Origin: Oribacterium sp. UBA4274
GTDB lineage: Bacteria; Bacillota; Clostridia; Lachnospirales; Lachnospiraceae
Assembly (NCBI GenBank): GCA_002396005.1
Contig: DGVW01000072.1
Location: 1 to 5,568 of the forward strand
DNA length: 5,568 bases
Reading direction: 5' to 3'
Below the pieces are notes generated by a model that was given only the letters and a program-made list of their open reading frames with translations, was not told where the DNA came from and ran no database searches. This document shows positions 1-4,640 of the stretch, one piece after another (within the stretch, counting starts at the first letter, position 1; each line of letters begins with the position of its first letter). Both the position numbers and the translations under genes were made by a program.

Positions 1-155
1 GAAGCTTTATCTTCAGCGGATTCTTCCGGCTGTGCGGCTTCAGACTCTAAAGCAGGCTCTGAGGCTTTGGTTGTTGGTGACGGCTTAGGGAAACAGGAAA
101 CAAGTCCGGTCATAAGACTCATTATAGTCAATAAGGCAATCTGTTTTCGAAACAT
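1..155 (-). CDS. Lipoprotein, N-terminal part (runs off left edge)
   Basis: The first 51 codons of a secreted, lipid-anchored protein are present. The N-terminus MFRKQ is followed by a hydrophobic stretch (about residues 6-19) and a lipobox Leu18-Val19-Ser20-Cys21. Signal peptidase II would therefore cut before Cys21, which would be acylated and hold the protein on the outer face of the membrane. After the cysteine comes a Pro/Ser/Thr/Glu/Ala-rich linker of low complexity, as is usual between the lipid anchor and the folded domain. The start is fixed by the Shine-Dalgarno AAGGAGGA at 161-168, five bases upstream. The functional domain lies outside the window, so the role cannot be told; solute-binding or cell-wall proteins often look like this. 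Confidence is high for the lipoprotein signal and nil for function. Confidence 0.85.
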   Translation of the reverse strand, partial: MFRKQIALLTIMSLMTGLVSCFPKPSPTTKASEPALESEAAQPEESAEDKA

Positions 156-199
156 TCTGGTCCTCCTTCTGGATTATTGTTTATTTGTCACGTTGAATT

Positions 200-235
200 A
201 AAATCTTTTCTATACTTGATTATATAAAAGATTTT
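200..235 (-). promoter_or_regulatory. Probable lipoprotein-gene promoter with inverted repeat around the -10 box
   Basis: Reading leftward, a perfect TATAAT lies at 219-224, about 55-60 bases before the lipoprotein start codon; no convincing -35 box is seen 17 bases upstream. The box sits inside a 10-bp perfect inverted repeat, AAAATCTTTT (200-209) and AAAAGATTTT (226-235). After one mismatch the arms continue with TATA/TATA (211-214, 221-224) around a 6-base centre. The repeat could be an operator or a leader hairpin. The promoter call rests on the -10 box alone. Confidence 0.4.
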
Positions 236-344
236 TTTGACACATTATGTTCTATATTTCGGCTCAGATAAGGAAAATTATAACGAGATATGACATATTT
301 CTTACTTTTAAATTACGATGGAAGACGCGTGGAATAAGCTTTCG

Positions 345-401
345 GATATTCAAAAAATAAGTGCAGATGTCAGAGTTAATTGTATTCTGGCATCTGCACT
401 T
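345..401 (-). terminator. Second (backup) intrinsic terminator, possibly bidirectional
   Basis: A 16-bp hairpin pairs 359-374 with 386-401 around an 11-base loop (375-385). All pairs are Watson-Crick except one wobble. On the minus strand the stem runs into TTATTTTTTG, a good U-tract. On the plus strand only a short T-run follows. It lies just beyond the terminator of the structured RNA and would stop read-through toward the lipoprotein gene. It might instead be the last hairpin of the RNA itself. Confidence 0.75.
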
Positions 402-407
402 TTATGA

Positions 408-452
408 TACAAAATAAGGGCTGCAAATGAGGAACACCTCTTTACAACCCTT
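408..452 (-). terminator. Intrinsic terminator of the structured RNA
   Basis: On the minus strand, 437-452 pairs with 416-432 as a 16-bp stem with one bulged base (428) and a 4-base loop (433-436), followed by TTATTTTG. The outer part of the stem is GC-rich (AGGG/CCCT). Two pairs are G-U on the minus strand and would be C-A mismatches on the plus strand, so the orientation is leftward. Confidence 0.8.
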
Positions 453-723
453 TAAGTTTCAAAATATTTATCTCTATATAATACTAACTAATGCAATGGA
501 GTACCCTCTCCATTTGTATTAGGTATATGCATCGTGTGACGATAGCTTTGTGCTATGTCAGCTTTATACCCACGCAACTTAGTTATCGATAAACCCAAAA
601 AACTTAACCTATTACTTTATTATAATAAAAAGATAATATCCATGCTTCAGGTAAGGTTGTAATAGTGGAGAAACACTCCTCAGCTGAATAACATGACCAC
701 TTTTGTGCTGTTATCGTCTTGCG

Positions 724-783
724 TTAAATACCTATAACCTGAAGCTTTGAGATATTATCATTTAACTGTGCTGGTGTTATCAT
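724..783 (-). CDS. 19-codon open frame inside the structured RNA, possible leader peptide
   Basis: An ATG at 783 opens a frame reading MITPAQLNDNISKLQVIGI and ending in TAA. It is preceded by GGAGG (791-795) with an ideal 7-base spacer, the best-spaced ribosome-binding site in the non-coding region. The peptide is mildly amphipathic, with no signal sequence, membrane segment or recognised family. Codons 9-18 coincide with the 5' arm of the long-range stem (751-759 and 737-745). A translating ribosome would therefore open that stem, as leader peptides do in attenuation systems. The ribosome-binding site itself can pair in the hairpin 787-792/805-810. No amino-acid run that would suggest a sensed residue is seen. 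Translation is inferred only from start context; chance cannot be excluded. Confidence 0.4.
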   Translation of the reverse strand: MITPAQLNDNISKLQVIGI

Positions 784-786
784 TTT

Positions 787-810
787 AATACCTCCGCTTT
801 CTGCAGTATT
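787..810 (-). promoter_or_regulatory. Ribosome-binding site that can be masked by a hairpin
   Basis: On the minus strand, AATACT (805-810) pairs with GGTATT (787-792), the last pair being T-G. Two further GC pairs (803-804/796-797) lie inside. The right arm takes in the last two G of the GGAGG at 791-795, so forming this hairpin would reduce access to the 19-codon frame. This is pattern evidence only. Confidence 0.35.
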
Positions 811-911
811 CCTATCGTGATCTATTCTCCAAATGGATCAAATCACTTTATGCTATATGACCATCCTTTCTCGTCAGATGATCTTTTTAAATGAGTATTT
901 CTTGTATCTTT

Positions 912-940
912 ATAGTAACATAAAGAAAACATTTTGTAAA
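912..940 (-). promoter_or_regulatory. Promoter of the structured RNA
   Basis: Reading leftward, the -35 box TTTACA (935-940) is separated by exactly 17 bases from the -10 box TACTAT (912-917). The bases TGT directly before the -10 make it an extended -10. Transcription should start near 905-907. It diverges from the promoter of the folate gene at 1024. Confidence 0.7.
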
Positions 941-1006
941 TTCATAAATGTAAGAAAATATTTTTTATTTTGCAGATATTTGTAATAAAACGCTTACAAT
1001 TATGAA
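941..1006. repeat. 14-bp inverted repeat between divergent promoters
   Basis: TTCATAAATGTAAG (941-954) and CTTACAATTATGAA (993-1006) are inverted copies matching at 13 of 14 positions, 52 bp apart, about five helical turns. The left arm touches the -35 box of the leftward RNA promoter, and the right arm lies about 17 bp upstream of the rightward -10 box. The position suits a shared operator bound at two sites with looping. No known regulator motif is recognised. Confidence 0.5.
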
Positions 1007-1021
1007 TGTTTTTTCACACCT

Positions 1022-1061
1022 GCTATAATTTAAGAATTTCCACATAAACTTCATAAAGGGG
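1022..1061 (+). promoter_or_regulatory. Promoter and ribosome-binding site of the folate/sirtuin pair
   Basis: A consensus extended -10, TGCTATAAT, puts TATAAT at 1024-1029; no good -35 box is seen 17 bases upstream, and an extended -10 does not strictly need one. Transcription would start near 1036, leaving a leader of about 38 nt. The ribosome-binding site AAAGGGG (1055-1061) is 13 bases before the ATG, a rather long spacer. No riboswitch fold fits in so short a leader. Confidence 0.6.
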
Positions 1062-1074
1062 ATATAATATAAAC

Positions 1075-1728
1075 ATGGAAAAGAAAGAGCTGCGGGCTAT
1101 GATCCGTGAAAAAAATAAGAATCTTACAGATGAGTACAGAGCACAGGCTAATGCAGGTATAGCCACACGCTTTCTGCTATATCCTGTGTTTCAGCAGGTA
1201 GAGTCAATATTCTGTTACGTTAACACAGATATGGAACCTGATACCAGAACCATTATAGAAACAGCATGGCAGATGGGAAAGATGGTTACAGTGCCGAGAT
1301 GCATTCCCGGAAGTGATTCTGAGATGGAAGCGGTGGAGATCAAAAGCTGGGACGATCTGGAACCGGGCACCATGGGCTTGATGGAGCCTAAACAGGGACT
1401 TCCTGTAGTAGATGGATATAAGATCGCATTGGCAATTATTCCGTGTGTTTCCGCAGACAGATGGGGTGGTAGACTTGGCCATGGTGCCGGGTACTATGAC
1501 AGGTGGCTGAAGGGCCAGTCCATGTATAAGTATTGTCTCTGCTTTGAAGGACTGATGTCTGAACATATTCCTATGGATGAGCATGACATCAGAATGGACC
1601 GCATTTTCACAGAAGACAAAATCTACAATCCGAAAGCACAGAATGATGACAGTCTTTCAGAGATAGTCAGAGATGTTGAAAAGAGCGGCGGCATTGCAGG
1701 ATTCTTCAAGGGATTGTTCAAACGATGA
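1075..1728 (+). CDS. 5-formyltetrahydrofolate cyclo-ligase (MTHFS/YgfA family)
   Basis: This cytosolic enzyme uses ATP to turn 5-formyl-THF into 5,10-methenyl-THF, rescuing a stored or dead-end folate into the one-carbon pool. The sequence shows the family layout: a basic N-terminal helix (KKELRAMIREKNK), the segment around residues 40-75 with YVNTDMEPDT and VTVPRC, G-x-x-G-L-x-E-P at 98-105, and the signature R133-L-G-x-G-x-G-Y-Y-D-R143. The last motif binds ATP/phosphate in characterised members. The family's usual end (I-F-T-E, near residue 180) is followed here by about 35 extra residues. These are acidic and polar first, then a glycine/phenylalanine/lysine-rich amphipathic end (GGIAGFFKGLFKR). 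Length is 217 residues against about 180-195 usual. It is first in a likely two-gene transcript with the sirtuin 78 bp downstream. Confidence 0.93.
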   Translation: MEKKELRAMIREKNKNLTDEYRAQANAGIATRFLLYPVFQQVESIFCYVNTDMEPDTRTIIETAWQMGKMVTVPRCIPGSDSEMEAVEIKSWDDLEPGTMGLMEPKQGLPVVDGYKIALAIIPCVSADRWGGRLGHGAGYYDRWLKGQSMYKYCLCFEGLMSEHIPMDEHDIRMDRIFTEDKIYNPKAQNDDSLSEIVRDVEKSGGIAGFFKGLFKR

Positions 1729-1806
1729 AAGTTAAGTGACGTAAAGTCAGATGCTTAAGTGCTTAGGACATAAAGTGCCAAAAGCTTTTGATGAAAGGGG
1801 TAGAAA

Positions 1807-2571
1807 ATGGATGAAACCAAGATAAGAGAACTTCATGAAATGATTGAGAAATCTAACAATATAGTCTTTTTCGGTGGTGCAGGAGTTTCCACAGAAAGTG
1901 GTGTCCCTGATTTCCGCAGTAAGGATGGTCTTTATAACCAGCATGATGTTCAGTTCGACATGTATCAGCCGGAGTATCTGCTCAGTCACAGTTGTCTCGT
2001 GAGAGAACCGGAGGTTTATTTTGAGTTCCACAGACAGAAGATGGATACCAGAAACATTGAGCCGAATAATGCTCACAAGTATCTTGCGGCGTTGGAGAAG
2101 ACAGGGAAGCTCAAGGCTGTAGTGACACAAAACATTGACGGGCTTCATCAGAAAGCCGGCAGCAAGGAGGTCTATGAGATACACGGAAGCGCCCTCAGGA
2201 ACTACTGTATGCATTGCGGCAGGAAGTATCCGATGGACTACATCTTTAAATCCAGGGAGCCGATACCTCATTGTGAGTGCGGCGGCATCATCCGACCGGA
2301 CATCACTCTCTATGAGGAGAGCCTGCCGGAACTTGCAGTTCGTAAGTCTGTTAATGCTATCGCCGCAGCGGATATGCTGATCATCGGTGGGACTTCCCTC
2401 ACAGTATATCCGGCAGCATCCTATATCAACTATTTTGAAGGCAAATATCTCGTTATCATCAACAGAGATGAGCTTAATGTTCGTAAAGCCCAGGATACGC
2501 TCGTGATTAATGACAAGATCGGAGAAGTTTTCACCAGACTTGCAGAGATGAGTGGCATAAGTCTGGATTGA
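1807..2571 (+). CDS. cobB: NAD-dependent protein deacylase, sirtuin (Sir2/CobB family)
   Basis: Sirtuins remove acetyl or other acyl groups from protein lysines, using NAD+ and releasing nicotinamide and O-acyl-ADP-ribose. All core motifs are present: G23-GAGVS28 and P34-D-F-R37 (NAD binding), T107-QNIDGLH114, catalytic His126 in IHG, a zinc ribbon Cys134-x2-Cys137 and Cys156-x-Cys158, R163-P-D165, G194-GTSL198 followed by YP, and INR at 218-220. The Tyr/Arg pair that marks SIRT5-type desuccinylases is not apparent, so deacetylation of the bacterial class-U or class-II kind is more likely (inference). Length of 254 is normal. The start is supported by AAAGGGG at 1794-1800, six bases upstream. 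It follows the folate enzyme with a 78-bp gap holding no clear promoter or terminator, so co-transcription is likely. The symbol is used in the generic bacterial sense. Confidence 0.95.
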   Translation: MDETKIRELHEMIEKSNNIVFFGGAGVSTESGVPDFRSKDGLYNQHDVQFDMYQPEYLLSHSCLVREPEVYFEFHRQKMDTRNIEPNNAHKYLAALEKTGKLKAVVTQNIDGLHQKAGSKEVYEIHGSALRNYCMHCGRKYPMDYIFKSREPIPHCECGGIIRPDITLYEESLPELAVRKSVNAIAAADMLIIGGTSLTVYPAASYINYFEGKYLVIINRDELNVRKAQDTLVINDKIGEVFTRLAEMSGISLD

Positions 2572-2634
2572 GTTCCTGATGATTTTGCTCTGTTACATAT
2601 GATGCCTGCCCTCCATATTATCTGAAATCAGGAA
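2572..2634. repeat. Convergent gap with 8-bp inverted repeat, weak terminator candidate
   Basis: The 46-base space between the converging sirtuin and pseudouridine synthase genes has no GC-rich hairpin with a T-run. An 8-bp inverted repeat, TTCCTGAT (2573-2580) and ATCAGGAA (2627-2634), brackets it; the right arm lies in the last codons of the synthase. With a 46-base loop and no U-tract it is a poor intrinsic terminator. Confidence 0.25.
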
Positions 2635-3610
2635 ATAATTTCTGCATATCTTCCGGAAGTGGAGCGGTGAAATACATTTCCTCACCTGTGACTGGATGCA
2701 TGAAACTTAAACTTCGGGAGTGCAGGGCCTGCCTTCCGATAAACTCAAAATCCGGATTATATAGGAAATCACCAATCAGCGGGTGGCCTATATGGCGCAT
2801 ATGGACACGTATCTGATGAGTACGGCCTGTCTCCAGCTTAAGCATGATGAGAGACAGGTCTTTTTCTTTGTTATAATCAAGTAGCTTTACATGAGTGATG
2901 GCAGAGTCGCCATGATCAAAATCCACAACACGCTCGATGACAGACTCTTCTTTCCTTGCTATAGGAGCGGAGATTGCGAAATCAAATCCGGTTTTCACAG
3001 AAGTGAAAATGTTTTCAGGCGACAGTTTTCCGAGGACATAATTAACATTACCCTTGCATATCGCGATGTACTTTCTGTCTATCGTGTGAGCTCTCACCAT
3101 ATCTCCAAGGATTGCTGCAGACAGCATGTTTTTGGCGGATATGAGAAGTCCGCTTGTGTTTCTGTCAAGGCGGTTTATCACACGGTTCATATAATTGTCG
3201 ATTCCCTGCACATGATGAGTGTACCAGCACAAAGCATTAGCCAGAGTATCATCGTAGTGCCCCATGGACGGATGAATCGGCATATCAGAGGGTTTGTTGA
3301 TAACCATCAGATCTTCGTCTTCATAGACGATATCAAGAGGGAGCTCTGTTTCGATAACATTGTCACTGGACTCAGTTTCCAGAATAGTGCAGGTGAGAGT
3401 GTCACCGGGAGTTAGTTCTTTTTTCAGCCATGCTTTTTCACTATTTAATAGAAGCCCGGGAATGTCTGAAGGGATGAGATCGGTTCCGGTATTACGCAGG
3501 TGATATATGACACTTCTTGAATATCCCTTGGAACGAAGAAAAGCCTCCACGGTCATGCCGCGGAAGCTTTCCGGAATTGTATAGGTTAAAACTCTTTTGC
3601 TGATTGCCAT
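2618..3610 (-). CDS. RluA/RluD-family pseudouridine synthase
   Basis: This enzyme isomerises specific uridines in rRNA or tRNA to pseudouridine. With the ATG at 3610 the protein has 330 residues, normal for the family. It has an N-terminal S4-like RNA-binding part (about 1-80), a catalytic domain opening with YEDEDLMVINKP (96-107) and HPSMGHYDDTLANAL, the catalytic motif N146-R-L-D149-R-N-T-S-G (Asp149 the nucleophile; the usual His of HRLD is Asn), and G262-R-T-H-Q-I-R-V-H-M-R272 with GHPLIGD. The frame stays open to a TTG at 3691, but I reject that start. The extra 27 codons overlap a hairpin and a probable promoter, have no ribosome-binding site and lie outside the domain. The ATG at 3610 also has only a weak ribosome-binding site. 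Which RNA is modified cannot be told. Confidence 0.9.
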   Translation of the reverse strand: MAISKRVLTYTIPESFRGMTVEAFLRSKGYSRSVIYHLRNTGTDLIPSDIPGLLLNSEKAWLKKELTPGDTLTCTILETESSDNVIETELPLDIVYEDEDLMVINKPSDMPIHPSMGHYDDTLANALCWYTHHVQGIDNYMNRVINRLDRNTSGLLISAKNMLSAAILGDMVRAHTIDRKYIAICKGNVNYVLGKLSPENIFTSVKTGFDFAISAPIARKEESVIERVVDFDHGDSAITHVKLLDYNKEKDLSLIMLKLETGRTHQIRVHMRHIGHPLIGDFLYNPDFEFIGRQALHSRSLSFMHPVTGEEMYFTAPLPEDMQKLFPDFR

Positions 3611-3631
3611 GATATATAGTGCTGTTTTTGA

Positions 3632-3716
3632 TGTGAAAAATAATAATATGATATAAGTGTCATAAGTCTTCTCCAACGTGTGCTTGCACAAAAGTGGGAG
3701 ATAGACTTCATGACAC
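3632..3716 (-). terminator. Long hairpin after rfbC, likely terminator
   Basis: The arms 3657-3674 and 3697-3716 pair over 18 bp with two single-base bulges (3702, 3709). A small inner stem, TGTG/CACA, sits near the tip. It starts 28 bases after the rfbC stop codon. On the minus strand it is followed by a T-rich tract (TTATATCATATTATTATTTTT), so it probably ends the rfbC message. The stem is less GC-rich than a classic terminator. Confidence 0.6.
3648..3676 (-). promoter_or_regulatory. Probable promoter of the pseudouridine synthase gene
   Basis: Reading leftward, TTGGAG (3671-3676) and TATCAT (3648-3653) are separated by 17 bases. Transcription would begin near 3641, about 30 bases before the ATG at 3610. 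The -35 box lies in the left arm of the neighbouring hairpin. Confidence 0.45.
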
Positions 3717-3743
3717 GTCAGCCAAGCTTCAGTTCATAACTAA

Positions 3744-4349
3744 TCAATTAAAGTGGAACGTATCCTTGAGACCGAGCCACTTCTGATCCTTGTCTGAAAG
3801 GTTGAGAGCTGTTCCGTCATCAAGAGCATATCCCTCTGCGGAAGCATTACCCTTGTACTCGCCTGTAAGGTGCGGCCACTGGATGTTTATCTCAGGATCA
3901 TTCCATGCAAGTCCGCCTTCATCGCCAGGATGATAGAAATCTGTAACCTTGTAGCAGAACTCGGCAACATCTGAGAGAACCAGGAAACCATGAGCGAAGC
4001 CTTCTGAGATATAGAACTGTTTCTTGTTTTCCTCTGTAAGTTCAACTCCGAAATACTGTCCGTAGGTTTTGGAACCCTGACGGAGATCAACGGCTACATC
4101 ATATACTGAACCCTTGATAACACGTACGAGCTTGCCCTGTGGGAATTCCTTCTGGAAGTGAAGTCCTCTGAGGACACCCTTTGTTGACATAGACTGGTTG
4201 TCCTGAACAAAAACCATGTCAAGACCTGCGTCATGCATATCGTTTTGATTGTATGTTTCCATGAAATATCCACGGCTGTCACCATGAACTGTTGGCTCGA
4301 TAACATAAAGACCTTCAATAGGTGCTTTTGTAACTTTTATCTGTCCCAT
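3744..4349 (-). CDS. rfbC: dTDP-4-dehydrorhamnose 3,5-epimerase
   Basis: RfbC (RmlC) is the third enzyme of dTDP-L-rhamnose synthesis. It epimerises C3 and C5 of dTDP-4-keto-6-deoxy-glucose to supply rhamnose for surface polysaccharide. Visible family motifs are D24-S-R-G-Y-F-M-E31, F47-VQDNQSMS, L60-R-G-L-H64-F-Q with the catalytic base His64, G72-K-L-V-R, the cupin strands with Y113-ISEGFAHGF, and Y139-HPGDEGGLAWNDP with Asp151. At 201 residues it is slightly longer than the typical 180-190 because of a C-terminal tail after about 160. The ribosome-binding site AAGGAG (4355-4360), five bases upstream, fixes the start. The other rhamnose genes (rfbA, rfbB, rfbD) are not in the window, so rfbC stands alone here, flanked by unrelated genes. 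Confidence 0.95.
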   Translation of the reverse strand: MGQIKVTKAPIEGLYVIEPTVHGDSRGYFMETYNQNDMHDAGLDMVFVQDNQSMSTKGVLRGLHFQKEFPQGKLVRVIKGSVYDVAVDLRQGSKTYGQYFGVELTEENKKQFYISEGFAHGFLVLSDVAEFCYKVTDFYHPGDEGGLAWNDPEINIQWPHLTGEYKGNASAEGYALDDGTALNLSDKDQKWLGLKDTFHFN

Positions 4350-4382
4350 TTTGTCTCCTTATAACTTGAGTACATACTTTTT

Positions 4383-4410
4383 GTCTGTGAATACAGACCC
4401 ATACATTATA
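4383..4410 (-). promoter_or_regulatory. rfbC promoter -10 box and leader hairpin
   Basis: Reading leftward, a perfect TATAAT (4405-4410) lies about 56 bases before the rfbC start; the -35 region is poor. At the expected transcription start is a 6-bp hairpin, GTCTGT/ACAGAC (4383-4388, 4393-4398), with a 4-base loop. It could be an operator or a 5'-end stabilising hairpin. Confidence 0.45.
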
Positions 4411-4501
4411 AAGCGAACCGTTGAAAAATGCTATAGGTTTCGGGCAGAGTTGATTGGATTAGGTATGAAGAGTGTGCCGGCTAAATCAATGCGTGGACTA
4501 G

Positions 4502-4526
4502 AAAAAAAGTTAGATGAAACTAACTT
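4502..4526 (-). terminator. Terminator-like hairpin between rfbC and the repressor gene
   Basis: AAGTTAG (4507-4513) pairs with CTAACTT (4520-4526) around a 6-base loop. On the minus strand the stem runs straight into seven T (4508-4502). On the plus strand T-rich sequence follows only after a gap. No gene reading leftward ends here, so it may block stray antisense transcription into rfbC, or be left from a lost gene. Confidence 0.5.
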
Positions 4527-4541
4527 CCATAAATTTTGATT

Positions 4542-4562
4542 TTTTGAAAAACAATTTCAAAA
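4542..4562. repeat. 8-bp inverted repeat upstream of the repressor promoter
   Basis: TTTTGAAA (4542-4549) and TTTCAAAA (4555-4562) form a perfect inverted repeat with a 5-base centre. It sits directly upstream of the -35 box at 4567, where an activator site or UP-like A/T tract would lie. It has no GC content to make a strong terminator. Confidence 0.4.
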
Positions 4563-4566
4563 TATA

Positions 4567-4595
4567 TTGACTATTGTACAGTATAGGTTTAAACT
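4567..4595 (+). promoter_or_regulatory. Promoter of the Fur/PerR-rubrerythrin operon
   Basis: The -35 box TTGACT (4567-4572) is followed after 17 bases by TAAACT (4590-4595) as the -10. Transcription would start near 4602. The spacer holds a small dyad, TAnTGTACAnTA, centred on TGTACA (about 4573-4584), which could be a second protein-binding site. Confidence 0.6.
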
Positions 4596-4607
4596 CGATA
4601 CAGAAAT

Positions 4608-4622
4608 TGATAATAGTTATCA
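4608..4622 (+). promoter_or_regulatory. Fur/PerR box (7-1-7 dyad)
   Basis: TGATAATAGTTATCA matches the Bacillus 7-1-7 Fur-box consensus TGATAATnATTATCA at 13 of the 14 defined positions and is close to the PerR box TTATAATnATTATAA. It lies just after the expected transcription start and before the ribosome-binding site of the repressor gene. That is the usual place for an autoregulatory operator that would also control the rubrerythrin gene downstream. Confidence 0.8.
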
Positions 4623-4640
4623 GTTTTAGAGAGGTATTAG

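Larger units (their letters stand above)
409..906 (-). ncRNA. Large structured RNA of about 0.5 kb, family unassigned
   Basis: No conventional gene fits here, but the minus strand has a promoter (912-940), a dense set of helices and an intrinsic terminator (408-452). Helices in transcript order are: 877-883/859-865; 841-846/817-822 with inner 835-837/828-830; 805-810/787-792 over a ribosome-binding site; a long-range stem 751-759/632-640 plus 737-745/644-652 (9 + 9 bp around an internal loop) enclosing hairpins 709-715/687-693 and 676-679/667-670; 565-570/522-527 enclosing 552-556/542-546; and 518-522/488-492 enclosing 508-514/495-501. Several helices contain G-U pairs that would be A-C mismatches on the plus strand, which supports the minus strand as the transcribed one. 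It does not match what I know of tmRNA, RNase P RNA, 6S, SRP RNA, T-box or common riboswitches. Large 'ornate' bacterial RNA classes remain possible. Ends are inferred from promoter and terminator; the fold is by eye and not energy-tested. Confidence 0.65.

Noticed and set aside
237..242. Perfect TTGACA on the plus strand
   Set aside because: No -10 box occurs 15-19 bases downstream and no gene follows on that strand.
409..906. The structured region as tmRNA, RNase P RNA, 6S, SRP RNA or a T-box leader
   Set aside because: No ALAA-type tag frame or tRNA-like ends, no GAGGAAAGTCC core, no single long 6S hairpin with central bubble, no SRP tetraloop domain, and no AGGGTGGNACCGCG T-box. In enterobacteria 6S lies beside the same folate-enzyme family, but there on the same strand; here the RNA is divergent.
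1030..1074. THF riboswitch upstream of the folate enzyme
   Set aside because: Only about 40 bases of AT-rich leader follow the promoter, too short and without the conserved core.
1779..1790. Palindrome CAAAAGCTTTTG before the sirtuin ribosome-binding site
   Set aside because: It has no usable loop, no T-run and low GC, so it is not a terminator. It could be an operator, but nothing supports that.
1747..2271. Leftward open frame of 174 codons across the sirtuin gene
   Set aside because: It is the antisense shadow of a clear sirtuin with all catalytic motifs. The same holds for 1204-1584 minus and 2891-3415 plus.
3611..3691. Upstream TTG start for the pseudouridine synthase
   Set aside because: No ribosome-binding site, an atypical hydrophobic extension, and overlap with a hairpin and promoter.
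3887..4318. Extra minus-strand frames inside rfbC
   Set aside because: They are out of frame with the well-supported epimerase and have no family features or ribosome-binding sites.
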